From positions 124,001-188,000 of the forward strand of contig NZ_JASZYK010000003.1 in NCBI RefSeq assembly GCF_030317035.1: DNA of 64,000 nt, written 5' to 3'. The stretch comes from Variovorax sp. J22G73. GTDB lineage: Bacteria > Pseudomonadota > Gammaproteobacteria > Burkholderiales > Burkholderiaceae_C. Made by a program: the position numbers and the translations under genes. The stretch's first letter is position 1; each line of letters begins with the position of its first letter. The notes under the pieces are model-generated. The model saw only the letters and a list, made by a program, of their open reading frames with translations, was not told where the DNA came from and made no database searches. Shown here one piece after another: positions 8,607 to 16,275 of the stretch.

Positions 8607-9839
8607 TCAACGCCCTTTCCCTTGCGCGGACCACGCACCCACCACCGATTGCTCGACCAACTCGACGAACGCGTCATACGCATCGACCGCGCGCTTGTAC
8701 GTCTTGGCCGCGCCTTCATAGCGCTGTACGTCATACACGGTCGCGAACTCTGCGGCCTTGTTGCTGGTAACGCTGGTCTTGGGAATTTCCACCGGCAAGG
8801 TGTACTCGCCGTATGTCGCCTGGATCCATTGGCGCACGGCTGGCATGGCGGGGTCGGCCGCGTCGACACGGCTGAGCAGCACGTGCAGGAACTCGAACGC
8901 CTTGCCTTCGCGGTCCTTGCTCTGCCCGTCGAGATTGCTCCCGAGGTCAGCCAGCAACGACCAGAACTGCGCCGACGACGCAAAGTCCAATCCCGACGGC
9001 GGTACCGGCACCACGATGCCGTTGGCCGCCCAAAGCGCGTTGATGGTTACATAGGAAAGAGACGGCGGCGTGTCGATGACGATCACGTCGTACAGGTCAC
9101 GCACGCTCTCCAGGCCTTCATTGAGCACGTCCCAGAACTTGGCGCCCGGCTCCTGCATCTGGCGCGCTGGCAGCGCGAACTCGGCCGAGAACAAGAAAGG
9201 AGCGGCGGCCACCAAGTCGAGGCCGTCCCAGTAGGTCGATCGGATCGCGTAGCGGATATCGCTCTCAGTGCCGTCGCAGAGCGGGCCGATGGTCATGTCC
9301 TCGGTCACCTCGGCTTCGGGCAGCAGGCCGTGTAGCGTGGTGAGCGATCCTTGCGGATCGGTGTCGATCGCCAGCACGCGATGTCCGCGCAAGCTCAGGC
9401 CCTGGGCCAGCACCATCGCGGTCGTGGTCTTGGCCACGCCGCCTTTGAAATTACCGACTGCGATGGTGATCGCCTTGCGACCGGTCGGGCGCATCTTGTC
9501 TGCGCGATAGGTGCGCGTCCAGCGGCGAAGTTCGTCGAGCTCGAAAGTGCGCTTGCCGCCGGAAGGCGTCAGACGACCTGCGGGAAGATCTTCTTTGGTA
9601 ATGCGGTAGGCGACATGCGCCTTGTCGACGCCGCACAAAGCAGCGAGTTGCGCGGTGGAATAGACCGGCGGAATCTTGCGAGCTTCGGGAGCAAGCAGCA
9701 TGCCCCGGATCTGCTCGACCATGGATCCCGCGCGCGTGGCGAGGCCGGCGATGCGCTCCATGTTGATGACTTGCCTCGGGGGCGTCTGGGTGTCGTTGGA
9801 AACCTGGTTTCCACTGACGGGAGGCACGGGGACGGACAT
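8607..9839 (-). CDS. parA: ParA-family partition ATPase with N-terminal DNA-binding region
   Basis: A 410-residue protein. The deviant Walker A motif KGGVAKTTTA lies near residue 135 (VGNFKGGVAKTTT), followed by the switch/Walker A' motif IDTDPQGSL and Walker B VIVIDTPPS. About 120 residues precede the ATPase, including a MerR-like helix-turn-helix (YSTAQLAALCGVDKAHVAYRI), typical of type Ia ParA proteins that repress their own promoter. ATP-dependent DNA binding and release driven by ParB moves the replicon to daughter cells. A palindrome sits within codons ~9-15, so start 9839 is preferred over the internal ATG near 9761, but this remains open. It is divergent from rep, separated by 505 bp. 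Confidence 0.92.
   Translation of the reverse strand: MSVPVPPVSGNQVSNDTQTPPRQVINMERIAGLATRAGSMVEQIRGMLLAPEARKIPPVYSTAQLAALCGVDKAHVAYRITKEDLPAGRLTPSGGKRTFELDELRRWTRTYRADKMRPTGRKAITIAVGNFKGGVAKTTTAMVLAQGLSLRGHRVLAIDTDPQGSLTTLHGLLPEAEVTEDMTIGPLCDGTESDIRYAIRSTYWDGLDLVAAAPFLFSAEFALPARQMQEPGAKFWDVLNEGLESVRDLYDVIVIDTPPSLSYVTINALWAANGIVVPVPPSGLDFASSAQFWSLLADLGSNLDGQSKDREGKAFEFLHVLLSRVDAADPAMPAVRQWIQATYGEYTLPVEIPKTSVTSNKAAEFATVYDVQRYEGAAKTYKRAVDAYDAFVELVEQSVVGAWSAQGKGR
9796..9814. repeat. parS-like palindrome, copy 6 (5' end of parA)
   Basis: TTGGAAACCTGGTTTCCAC, covering the first codons of parA. The 17-bp core matches the other five copies, and its position would let ParB bind near the parA promoter. 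Confidence 0.75.
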
Positions 9840-10103
9840 TGGGTGAACCCTATTCGACAGAATCCGGCAATTCTACGAGAATCCATCGAATGAACAAGTT
9901 CCACCGATTCTTCAGTGTCCATGCACCTGCCTAATGTGAGTACGGATAGGGAACCCGTTCCTGGCACCCCGCCGGGACGGGGGATTTTGCGGTCTCTCGC
10001 TTGCTTTGAGGCGGACAGAGTGCACCAGAAGCTGCAATCAGCCTGCGGAACGGCGCTCGATAGGCCTCCAGCCCCCTGCGCGAGGGCCAGAAGCCCATAT
10101 CCA

Positions 10104-10223
10104 CTCACATCAGACCCCATAGACACACACAACAACGACCGGAGAACCCCAATGGATCTCACACCAAATCCCATTCGATCTCACATTGAATCCCAGAACC
10201 ACTCACAAAACCCTCGCCAAGTC
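10104..10223 (+). repeat. 22-bp iterons of the candidate origin
   Basis: CTCACA begins at 10158, 10180 and 10202, exactly 22 bp (two helical turns) apart. Units 10158 and 10180 share the extended pattern CTCACAYYRAAYCCCA, the 10202 unit is weaker, and a separate copy starts at 10104. A degenerate unit may precede at 10136. Rep_3 initiators typically bind 17-22 bp iterons. Confidence 0.7.
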
Positions 10224-10308
10224 CTTGTCAGCAAAGAGAAAAGTAGTTTGCCAAACTCTTCAAATTCCCAAGTGTTACTTTTCAAATAGAACAAGGCGGC
10301 TAAATTCT

Positions 10309-10330
10309 TTGTGAATTGACCGATTCACAA
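10309..10330. promoter_or_regulatory. Inverted repeat before rep, candidate autoregulatory operator
   Basis: Perfect 8-bp arms TTGTGAAT and ATTCACAA with a 6-bp centre, ending 14 bp before the rep start. The arm contains TCACA, the leading core of the iterons, in inverted orientation. In iteron plasmids Rep dimers repress rep through inverted half-iterons in exactly this position (established for Rep_3 systems; inferred here). Confidence 0.7.
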
Positions 10331-10344
10331 TACGAAGGCATGAT

Positions 10345-11757
10345 GTGAACCCAAGCAATTGCGATACATCAGACATGGCCGAGGAAGAGGCTCCCCCCAG
10401 CGCCCCGCGCCAACCACCGACTGCCGAAGAGCAGAGCGTCGCCAAGGCCAACGAGGCCATTGCGATTCGGCCCAAGCGCGGCCGTCTCACGCTGTTGTCC
10501 CGCCGCATCTACAACGCGCTGCTGTATCACTCGCAGCGCCAGGGCGTTGACGAACCCGTCTACAAGCTCGCGCTGAGCGAGCTCATCGGCGACGCCCGCT
10601 TCAACTCCAACAACACCGAGCTGCTCAAGGCCCACCTGCGCGACATGCAGGCGACCACCATCGAGTGGTCGACCAGCGGCCCCGCGTTGAAGCGCTGGGT
10701 GTCTTCCCAGCTGCTCGGCACCGTCACCATCGAGGAACAGGGCAGGGGCCGACCTTGCATGGTCACCTGGCGCTACCCCGAGGAAATCAAGGAGCGGCTG
10801 GTCCGTCCGCACCAGTACACACGCGTGCTGCTCGAAATCAGCGGCCAGATGCGCAGCTATTCCGCCGCCGTGCTCTACGAAATCGGCGCGCGCTACCTCA
10901 CGTCCCCCGGACGGCTTTCGATGCGCGAGGACGTTGTCTGGTGGGCGGCCGTGCTGACCGGGCGCAGCGACATCAAGGAAGTCGACTACCGCTTCCTCAA
11001 GCGCGACGTCATCTCCAAGGCCCTGGCGGAAATCGAAGCGCTTTGCGAAGACTTCAGCATCGAGCTGATCGAGCACAAGCGCGGTCGCAAGATCGAGGAG
11101 ATCCAGTTCCGCGTGATTCCCAAGGTGCAGCAGCGCCTGGGCGACATTCCGAACGCCGAGCGCAACGTTTTCGACCTGGCACTCGTGGGCCGCCTCATCG
11201 CCCTCGGCATCAAGCAGGAAGAAGCGCAAGACCTCTACGCCACCACCGACGAGGCCCAGTTGCGCGCGACCCTCGATCACGTCGACCAGCGTTTGCGCAG
11301 CCCGACCATGCCCGAGCTGAAGTCGCCCGCTGCTTACCTCAAGGACGCGCTCAAGAAGGGCTATGCCGCCGTCAAGTCGTTGCCGCCAGCCGGCACACTG
11401 CCGCCGGCAGCGACAGCAAGCACTAACACTCCGGCGCCACCGGCGATTCCGCTGTCGCCGTCCGATCGCATGCAGCGCATTCGCGAACTCTGGGAAAACG
11501 ACCGCATGGCCCAGGCGCGCGCCATGTTCGGCGAGATGCAACCGCCCGCGCAGGGCGAGCTTCGCACGCAGTTCGAGGCTCAACGGCTGGAGCAACTGGC
11601 GCCGCCCATCGCCCGCGCCTGGCGTCGCGACGGCCCGGCCAGCCGCGTGGCCGCCAGCACTTTTTACAAGTGGGTCGCGCAGATCACCTGGCCCGAGGAG
11701 CCGTCCGATCGCGTGCTGCTCGACTTCGCGCTGCAGCGCGGCGTGGCTGGCATTTGA
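10345..11757 (+). CDS. Rep_3-type replication initiator protein
   Basis: A 470-residue protein. Residues about 35-260 look like the paired winged-helix initiator of the RepB/RepA (Rep_3) group: RGRLTLLSRRIYNALL, SELIGDARFNSNNTELLKAHL, a middle YSAAVLYEIGARYL segment and FLKRDVISKALAEIEAL. A Pro/Ala/Thr-rich linker (about 355-385) leads to a C-terminal extension with a WKNDRMAQAR-like helix. It would open the neighbouring iteron origin. The start is GTG with AAGG 5 bp upstream; an ATG at 10375 is the alternative but lacks a Shine-Dalgarno. It is transcribed away from parA and ends in a strong terminator. Confidence 0.87.
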   Translation: MNPSNCDTSDMAEEEAPPSAPRQPPTAEEQSVAKANEAIAIRPKRGRLTLLSRRIYNALLYHSQRQGVDEPVYKLALSELIGDARFNSNNTELLKAHLRDMQATTIEWSTSGPALKRWVSSQLLGTVTIEEQGRGRPCMVTWRYPEEIKERLVRPHQYTRVLLEISGQMRSYSAAVLYEIGARYLTSPGRLSMREDVVWWAAVLTGRSDIKEVDYRFLKRDVISKALAEIEALCEDFSIELIEHKRGRKIEEIQFRVIPKVQQRLGDIPNAERNVFDLALVGRLIALGIKQEEAQDLYATTDEAQLRATLDHVDQRLRSPTMPELKSPAAYLKDALKKGYAAVKSLPPAGTLPPAATASTNTPAPPAIPLSPSDRMQRIRELWENDRMAQARAMFGEMQPPAQGELRTQFEAQRLEQLAPPIARAWRRDGPASRVAASTFYKWVAQITWPEEPSDRVLLDFALQRGVAGI

Positions 11758-11785
11758 AGATCACGCGCCGCGCGCGTGATCTTTT
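11757..11785 (+). terminator. Rho-independent terminator of rep
   Basis: A perfect 12-bp stem (AAGATCACGCGC with its complement), 3-nt loop, then TTTT. The stem begins at the last base of the rep stop codon. Confidence 0.85.
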
Positions 11786-11904
11786 CCTCGCTTTTCAGTT
11801 CGGCCTACACGGGCCACCGTCGTTCGGCTGACACTTTCGACCTCTTCCTGCGCCAAACATGGCCTCGTTATCACTTTTGGCGGACAGCCCGAGGCAACGA
11901 ACGC

Positions 11905-12312
11905 ATGGCAGAAGAATGGACACACAACGAAGACGCAGGCGAGTGGCTGCATTTCTTCTACAAGGAAGGTCGCATACGCACGGCGGTGCGAATCAGCCGG
12001 AGCGCCCTGGAGACCTGCTTTCACTCCGCCGCGGGAGAAAGCCTGGTCAACATCTACGTCGCCCACGTCGAGGTCATTCACGACAAGGTGCGCGCGCGTC
12101 TCAGAGCTGGCGATCGCTTCACCGCTGAAGCGCCGCTGAGCCTGTTCGCCAGTGACTTCGAAGATCGGCGGCAGGCGATGTACGTCGACCTCGTTCCGCC
12201 TCAGATGATCGAGCAGACCGCCCAAGAGCTGGATGGCAAGTTCACGGCCGAGCAGTTGGAGGCGGTGGCGTCGTGGATGCGGAAGCGGGTTGTTTCCTCT
12301 ACGCGCCGTTAG
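11905..12312 (+). CDS. Hypothetical protein (faint DUF1488-like look)
   Basis: A 135-residue protein after the rep terminator. The N-terminal part (EWLHFFYKEGRIRTAVRISRSALETCF) faintly resembles small DUF1488-type proteins; the rest is charged and helical with no motif I recognise. ATG 11905 is preferred to an upstream frame starting at 11776 inside the rep terminator, because the added 43 codons lack normal codon use. Function unknown. Confidence 0.6.
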   Translation: MAEEWTHNEDAGEWLHFFYKEGRIRTAVRISRSALETCFHSAAGESLVNIYVAHVEVIHDKVRARLRAGDRFTAEAPLSLFASDFEDRRQAMYVDLVPPQMIEQTAQELDGKFTAEQLEAVASWMRKRVVSSTRR

Positions 12313-12444
12313 TGGATTTTTGACATTGCGGCTCACTCATGGCGAGACCATAAGAGGAGTGAATGAAGTGCGGGTCAACACGCTGGCAAGCCGCCGAAGC
12401 GCCGAATAGACTGCCCACGCCTCATTCACCGCACAAGGATTCCC

Positions 12445-12840
12445 ATGCCGATCGACACCATGGCCACCTGGCACAAGCTCGTCAAATCCCAGGACGCGAC
12501 GGGGCTCAATGACCTGCTGGCCGACGACGCCGTCTTTCATTCGCCGGTCGTGCACAAGCCGCAGGTGGGCAAGGCCATCTCGCAGAAGTACCTGGCGGCC
12601 GCGTTCCAGGTGTTCTTCAACGACAGCTTCCGCTACGTGCGCGAGGTCAAGGGCGAGCACGACGCCGTGCTCGAATTCATGGTCGAGATCGACGGCATCA
12701 GCGTCAACGGCGTCGACATGATCAAGTGGAACGACGAAGGCCGGATCGTCGAATTCAAGGTCATGCTGCGCCCGCTGAAAGCCGTGAACCTCATCCACCA
12801 GAAGATGGGCGAAATGCTCCAAGCCGCTGCAAGCGCCTGA
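12445..12840 (+). CDS. NTF2-like / SnoaL-type small protein
   Basis: A 131-residue protein with the alpha+beta cone-fold pattern: an N-terminal helix (MATWHKLVKSQD), LNDLLADDAVFHSPVV, then alternating strands ending in GRIVEFKVMLRPLKAVNLIHQKM. Members are ketosteroid-isomerase-like enzymes or ligand-binding proteins, and no catalytic Asp pair can be assigned with confidence. It is a single gene, convergent with the nodT remnant 19 bp away. Confidence 0.75.
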   Translation: MPIDTMATWHKLVKSQDATGLNDLLADDAVFHSPVVHKPQVGKAISQKYLAAAFQVFFNDSFRYVREVKGEHDAVLEFMVEIDGISVNGVDMIKWNDEGRIVEFKVMLRPLKAVNLIHQKMGEMLQAAASA

Positions 12841-12859
12841 TTCGAACCCCGAAGCCTCG

Positions 12860-13800
12860 CTACCAACCGCCGCCCATCGCCCTGAAGGTCGCGACCACGG
12901 CGCGGCCCTTGTCGGACTGCTCACGCACCAGTTGGTCGCGCGCGGCAAGCAGCTGGCGGTCCTGCTCCAGCAGCTCCATCAGGTTGAGCACGCCGCCTTC
13001 GTAGGCCTGTTGCGTGGCGGCGCGTGCCCTCGTGTCGGCATCGACTTCCAGCAGCAGCTCCTTGCGTTCGGCGTCCAGTTGCCATTGGCGAACGAGCGCG
13101 TTCTCGACGTCTTCGGTGGCACGAAGCAACGACTGCCGATACCGCGCCAGGGCTTCGGCCCTTACGCCTTCGGCGCGCTCCAGCTCGGCGTCCACGCGCG
13201 CGAAGTCGAACAGGCGCCAGTGCATGCCGATGGCCGCCAGGGGCTGGAAGTTCGCGGCCGACGGCGTCGCCGTGCGCAGGCTCTCGAAGCCCAGCAAGGC
13301 CGAGAGCGAGAAGCGCGGATAGTATTCCGCCCCCGCAACGCCGACGCGGGCGTTGGACGCGGCAAGATGCCGCTCCGCCGCGATCACATCGGGCCTTCTG
13401 CTCAGCAGGTCATGCGGCGTCAGCGCCATCGCCATCGACGGGATTTCCGCGCGTTCGACCGGCGCGGCCAGCTCGGCGGCGTAGGTGCCCGGCGTGGCGG
13501 CCATCAGAACGTCGAGGCGGTTGAGCTGCGTTTCCTGCTCCGCCTGCAGTGACGGCAAGCTCGCCCTGACCTGCGCCACACGCGCCTCGGCTTGCGCGCG
13601 TTCGCGCGCCGTGGCCATGCCTTCGCGCAGCCGCGACTGCACAAGCGCCAGCAGCTCGCCGTCGGTCTTGATCTGCGCGCGTGCGAGTTCGATGCGCGCC
13701 TGCGCCGCCCGCACGCGGAAACAGGCGTCGGCCGCTTCCGCTGCAACGATGACCCGCACGCCCGCGTGATCGGCCTCGGCCGCCTGCGCTTCGGCCGTGT
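12860..13800 (-). pseudogene. Truncated NodT-type outer-membrane efflux lipoprotein, N-terminal part missing
   Basis: The frame encodes about 300-315 residues matching the C-terminal two thirds of an RND/MFS outer-membrane factor: paired helical blocks (RIELARAQIKTDGELLALVQSRL...), the SRRPDVIAAERHLAASNARVGVAGAEYYP motif and a second coiled block ending VVATFRAMGGGW. The family is usually about 470-500 residues with a lipoprotein signal; signal and first repeat are absent. Upstream the frame runs straight into the emrA remnant in the opposite orientation, so no normal start exists (an internal ATG is at 13759). Most likely dead. Confidence 0.75.
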
Positions 13801-14032
13801 CCGCTTCCGTGCCGCGAGCCTGTCGCCGGCCACCGGCGCGCAGTTCAGCGTGCTGCCGCCGGAGAACGCCACGGGCAACTTCACCAAGATCGTGCAGCGC
13901 ATTCCGGTGCGCATCGTGCTCGACGATGCCGACGGCGTGCTCGGCGTCTTGCGCCCCGGCCTCTCCGTGACCGCCGATGTCGATTCACGCGACGTGCAGC
14001 AACTGAGCGCCCGCGGCGCCGGCGAACCGTGA
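13785..14032 (+). pseudogene. C-terminal remnant of an EmrA/HlyD-type membrane fusion protein
   Basis: In the frame ending at 14032, only the last ~75 residues of an EmrA-like adaptor remain, with the signature LSPATGAQFSVLPPENATGNFTKIVQRIPVRI and the tail PGLSVTADVDSRD. A complete EmrA has about 380-400 residues with a membrane anchor and coiled hairpin; all that is gone. The stop overlaps the emrB start (GTGA), the normal emrA-emrB arrangement. The left boundary is approximate: the junction to nodT lies between about 13785 and 13815. Confidence 0.75.
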
Positions 14033-15660
14033 ACGCACCCACTGCCACGACAGCGGCCACTGCAGCGGCCACCCCCGGCGCGCACGCAGGGACCCAGGGC
14101 GTGGTCGACCCCGCCGGCATGTCGACCGCCAGCAAGGCCATCGCTTTCGCCGCGATGTGCGTGGGCATGTTCATCGCGCTCATCGACATCCAGATCGTCT
14201 CTGCCTCGCTGCGCGAAATCGGCGGTGGCCTGTCGGCCGGCACCGACGAAACGGTGTGGGTGCAAACCAGCTACCTCATCGCCGAGATCATCGTCATCCC
14301 CATGTCGGGATGGCTCTCGCGCGTGCTCTCCACGCGGTGGCTGTTCTCCATTTCGGCCGCGGGCTTCACGCTCACCAGCCTGCTGTGCGGCATTGCCTGG
14401 AACATCCAGAGCATGATCGCCTTCCGGGCGTTGCAAGGCTTCATGGGCGGCTCGATGATTCCGCTGGTCTTCACCACGGCCTTCGCGTTCTTCCAGGGCA
14501 AGCAGCGTGTGTTCGCGGCGGCCATCATCGGCGCCATCGCCTCGCTGGCGCCCACGCTCGGGCCGTCGGTGGGCGGCTGGATCACCGACAGCTATTCATG
14601 GCACTGGCTGTTCTTCGTCAACCTCGTGCCGGGCATCTTCGTGGCCGTCGCAGTGCCCATGCTGGTGAAGATCGATCGCCACGACTGGTCGCTGCTGCGC
14701 AATGCCGACTACCTGGGCATGCTGCTCATGGCGCTGTTCCTGGGCTGCCTCGAATACACGCTCGAAGAGGGCCCGCGCCTCGACTGGTTCGGCGACCCGC
14801 TCATTGCCGGCGCCGCCTGGGTGTCCGGCGTGGCCGGCGTGCTGTTCGTGTGGCGTTCGCTGCGCTATGAACACCCGGTGGTCGACCTTCGTGCACTCAA
14901 AGACCGCAACTTCGCGCTGGGCTGCCTGTTCTCGTTCATCACCGGCGTGGGCATCTTCGCGACCATCTACCTCACGCCGCTGTTCCTCGGCCGCGTCAGG
15001 GGCTTCAGCGCGCTGGAAATCGGGCTCGCCGTGTTCTCCACCGGCGTGTTCCAGATCCTCGCGATTCCGGTGTACGCCTTCTTCGCGAACCGCGTCGACC
15101 TGCGCTGGCTGATGATGTTCGGCCTGGCCTGCTTCGCGTTGTCGATGTGGCAGTTCACGCCCATCACGCACGACTGGGGCGCCGCCGAGCTTCTGCTGCC
15201 GCAGGCGCTGCGCGGCATCGGCCAGCAGTTTGCCGTGCCCCCGACCGTGACGCTCACGCTGGGCGGCCTGGCAATGAACCGGCTCAAGCTCGCCTCGGGC
15301 CTGTTCAACCTCATGCGCAACCTGGGCGGCGCGCTGGGCATCGCCGTGTGCGCCACGCTGCTGAACGACCGCACCAACCTGCACTTCTACCGGCTCGCGG
15401 AGCACCTCACGCGCAGCAACGAAGCCACCACCGCGCTGCTCGAAGGACTGGGCGGCCGCCTGCAAGGCGCGACCGACCAGCTGGTGGGCGCGTCGGCGGC
15501 GCTGCGGCAGCTCTGGAACCTCACGTTCCGCGAGGCCCTCACGCTCACGTTCTCCGATGTTTTCTTTGGCATCATGGTCTGCTTCATCGTCGCCACCGCG
15601 ATGGTGCCGCTGATGCGCAAGGTGACGCCGCCCAAGGCGCCATCGGCCGACGCGCACTGA
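14029..15660 (+). CDS. emrB: EmrB-type DHA2 major facilitator drug efflux permease
   Basis: A 543-residue inner-membrane protein with the length and hydrophobic pattern of 14-helix DHA2 transporters. Motifs: VGMFIALIDIQIVSASL in helix 1 with its family Asp, the WVQTSYLIAEIIVIPMSGWLSRVLSTRWLF motif A region, and the motif C-like APTLGPSVGGWI. It exchanges protons for hydrophobic drugs together with EmrA and an outer-membrane factor, but both partner genes here are truncated, so it may be unsupported or use partners elsewhere. GTG start overlapping the emrA stop. HxlR and LysR regulators follow on the same strand. Confidence 0.92.
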   Translation: MNAPTATTAATAAATPGAHAGTQGVVDPAGMSTASKAIAFAAMCVGMFIALIDIQIVSASLREIGGGLSAGTDETVWVQTSYLIAEIIVIPMSGWLSRVLSTRWLFSISAAGFTLTSLLCGIAWNIQSMIAFRALQGFMGGSMIPLVFTTAFAFFQGKQRVFAAAIIGAIASLAPTLGPSVGGWITDSYSWHWLFFVNLVPGIFVAVAVPMLVKIDRHDWSLLRNADYLGMLLMALFLGCLEYTLEEGPRLDWFGDPLIAGAAWVSGVAGVLFVWRSLRYEHPVVDLRALKDRNFALGCLFSFITGVGIFATIYLTPLFLGRVRGFSALEIGLAVFSTGVFQILAIPVYAFFANRVDLRWLMMFGLACFALSMWQFTPITHDWGAAELLLPQALRGIGQQFAVPPTVTLTLGGLAMNRLKLASGLFNLMRNLGGALGIAVCATLLNDRTNLHFYRLAEHLTRSNEATTALLEGLGGRLQGATDQLVGASAALRQLWNLTFREALTLTFSDVFFGIMVCFIVATAMVPLMRKVTPPKAPSADAH

Positions 15661-15696
15661 CCCCACCGCACTGCATCGCACCGGAGCCGCAAACCC

Positions 15697-16230
15697 ATGA
15701 AACCTAACACGCCCGCCATGCTCACCACGCCTTCTGAGCCCCCCACGCGCATCGACCCCGCCCTGCGCATGAAGTACTGCCCCATCGTGCGCAGCCTGGC
15801 GCGCGTCGGCGAGCGCTGGAGCATGCTCATCCTGCGCGACGCGTTCTACGGCATCACGCGCTTCGACGACTTCGTCAACAGCCTGCAGATCGCGCCCAAC
15901 ATGCTCATGCGCCGGCTGACCTCGCTGGTCGAAGACGGGCTGCTGGAGCGGCGCCAGTACAACGACAAGCCGCCGCGCTACGAGTACATCCTCACGCCGC
16001 TGGGGCACGACTTCAGGCCCGTGCTGCTGGCGCTCGTCACCTGGGGCAACCAGCATTTCGCGACCGAGGGCCGCAGCGTCGTGCTGAAGGAGAAGGGCAC
16101 CGGACGGCAGATCGACCCCGTGCTCGTCGACAGCGCCAACGGCAAGCCGATCACCGAAAGCGACTACGTGCTGGTGCAAGGCACGCCGCCGCAGCGCGCG
16201 GCCGCGGCGGTGCCCGCAAGCCAAGGCTGA
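15697..16230 (+). CDS. HxlR-family winged-helix regulator
   Basis: A 177-residue protein with the HxlR core at about residues 28-115: CPIVRSLARVGERWSMLILRDAFYGITRFDDF, IAPNMLMRRLTSLVEDGLLERRQY and YEYILTPLGHDFRPVLLAL, giving a MarR-like winged helix preceded by the family's conserved Cys. A roughly 50-residue C-terminal extension (KGTGRQIDPVLVD...) is common in the longer HxlR proteins. Placed 36 bp after emrB on the same strand, it probably controls this efflux locus, often in response to electrophiles or oxidants in the family (inference). Confidence 0.9.
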   Translation: MKPNTPAMLTTPSEPPTRIDPALRMKYCPIVRSLARVGERWSMLILRDAFYGITRFDDFVNSLQIAPNMLMRRLTSLVEDGLLERRQYNDKPPRYEYILTPLGHDFRPVLLALVTWGNQHFATEGRSVVLKEKGTGRQIDPVLVDSANGKPITESDYVLVQGTPPQRAAAAVPASQG

Positions 16231-16275
16231 ACAAGAACCGCACACACAGGCCGAGACCTTCGCACGGCAATTTCC

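Larger units (their letters stand above)
9840..10344. other. Candidate replication origin between parA and rep
   Basis: 505 bp without a gene. The right 200 bp is markedly A/T-rich for this genome and holds 22-bp direct repeats (10104-10223) and an inverted repeat directly before rep. This is the standard anatomy of iteron-type origins served by Rep_3 initiators: iterons, an A/T-rich melting region and the rep promoter. A sequence near 10097-10105 resembles a DnaA box with two mismatches, too weak to call. Confidence 0.65.

Noticed and set aside
7730..9814. CRISPR-like array
   Set aside because: The repeats are palindromic, irregularly spaced (66 to over 1000 bp apart) and partly inside genes; no cas gene is present.
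10309..10330. CRP site before rep
   Set aside because: TGTGA and TCACA are 10 bp apart instead of 6, and the iteron relation explains the repeat better.
12359..12429. Inverted repeat GTGAATGA...TCATTCAC upstream of the NTF2-like gene
   Set aside because: Arms are 55 bp apart and short; could be chance.
13592..14032. 146-codon frame read as a gene
   Set aside because: Its first half is antisense to nodT; only the last ~75 codons match EmrA, so it is a remnant and not a functional gene.
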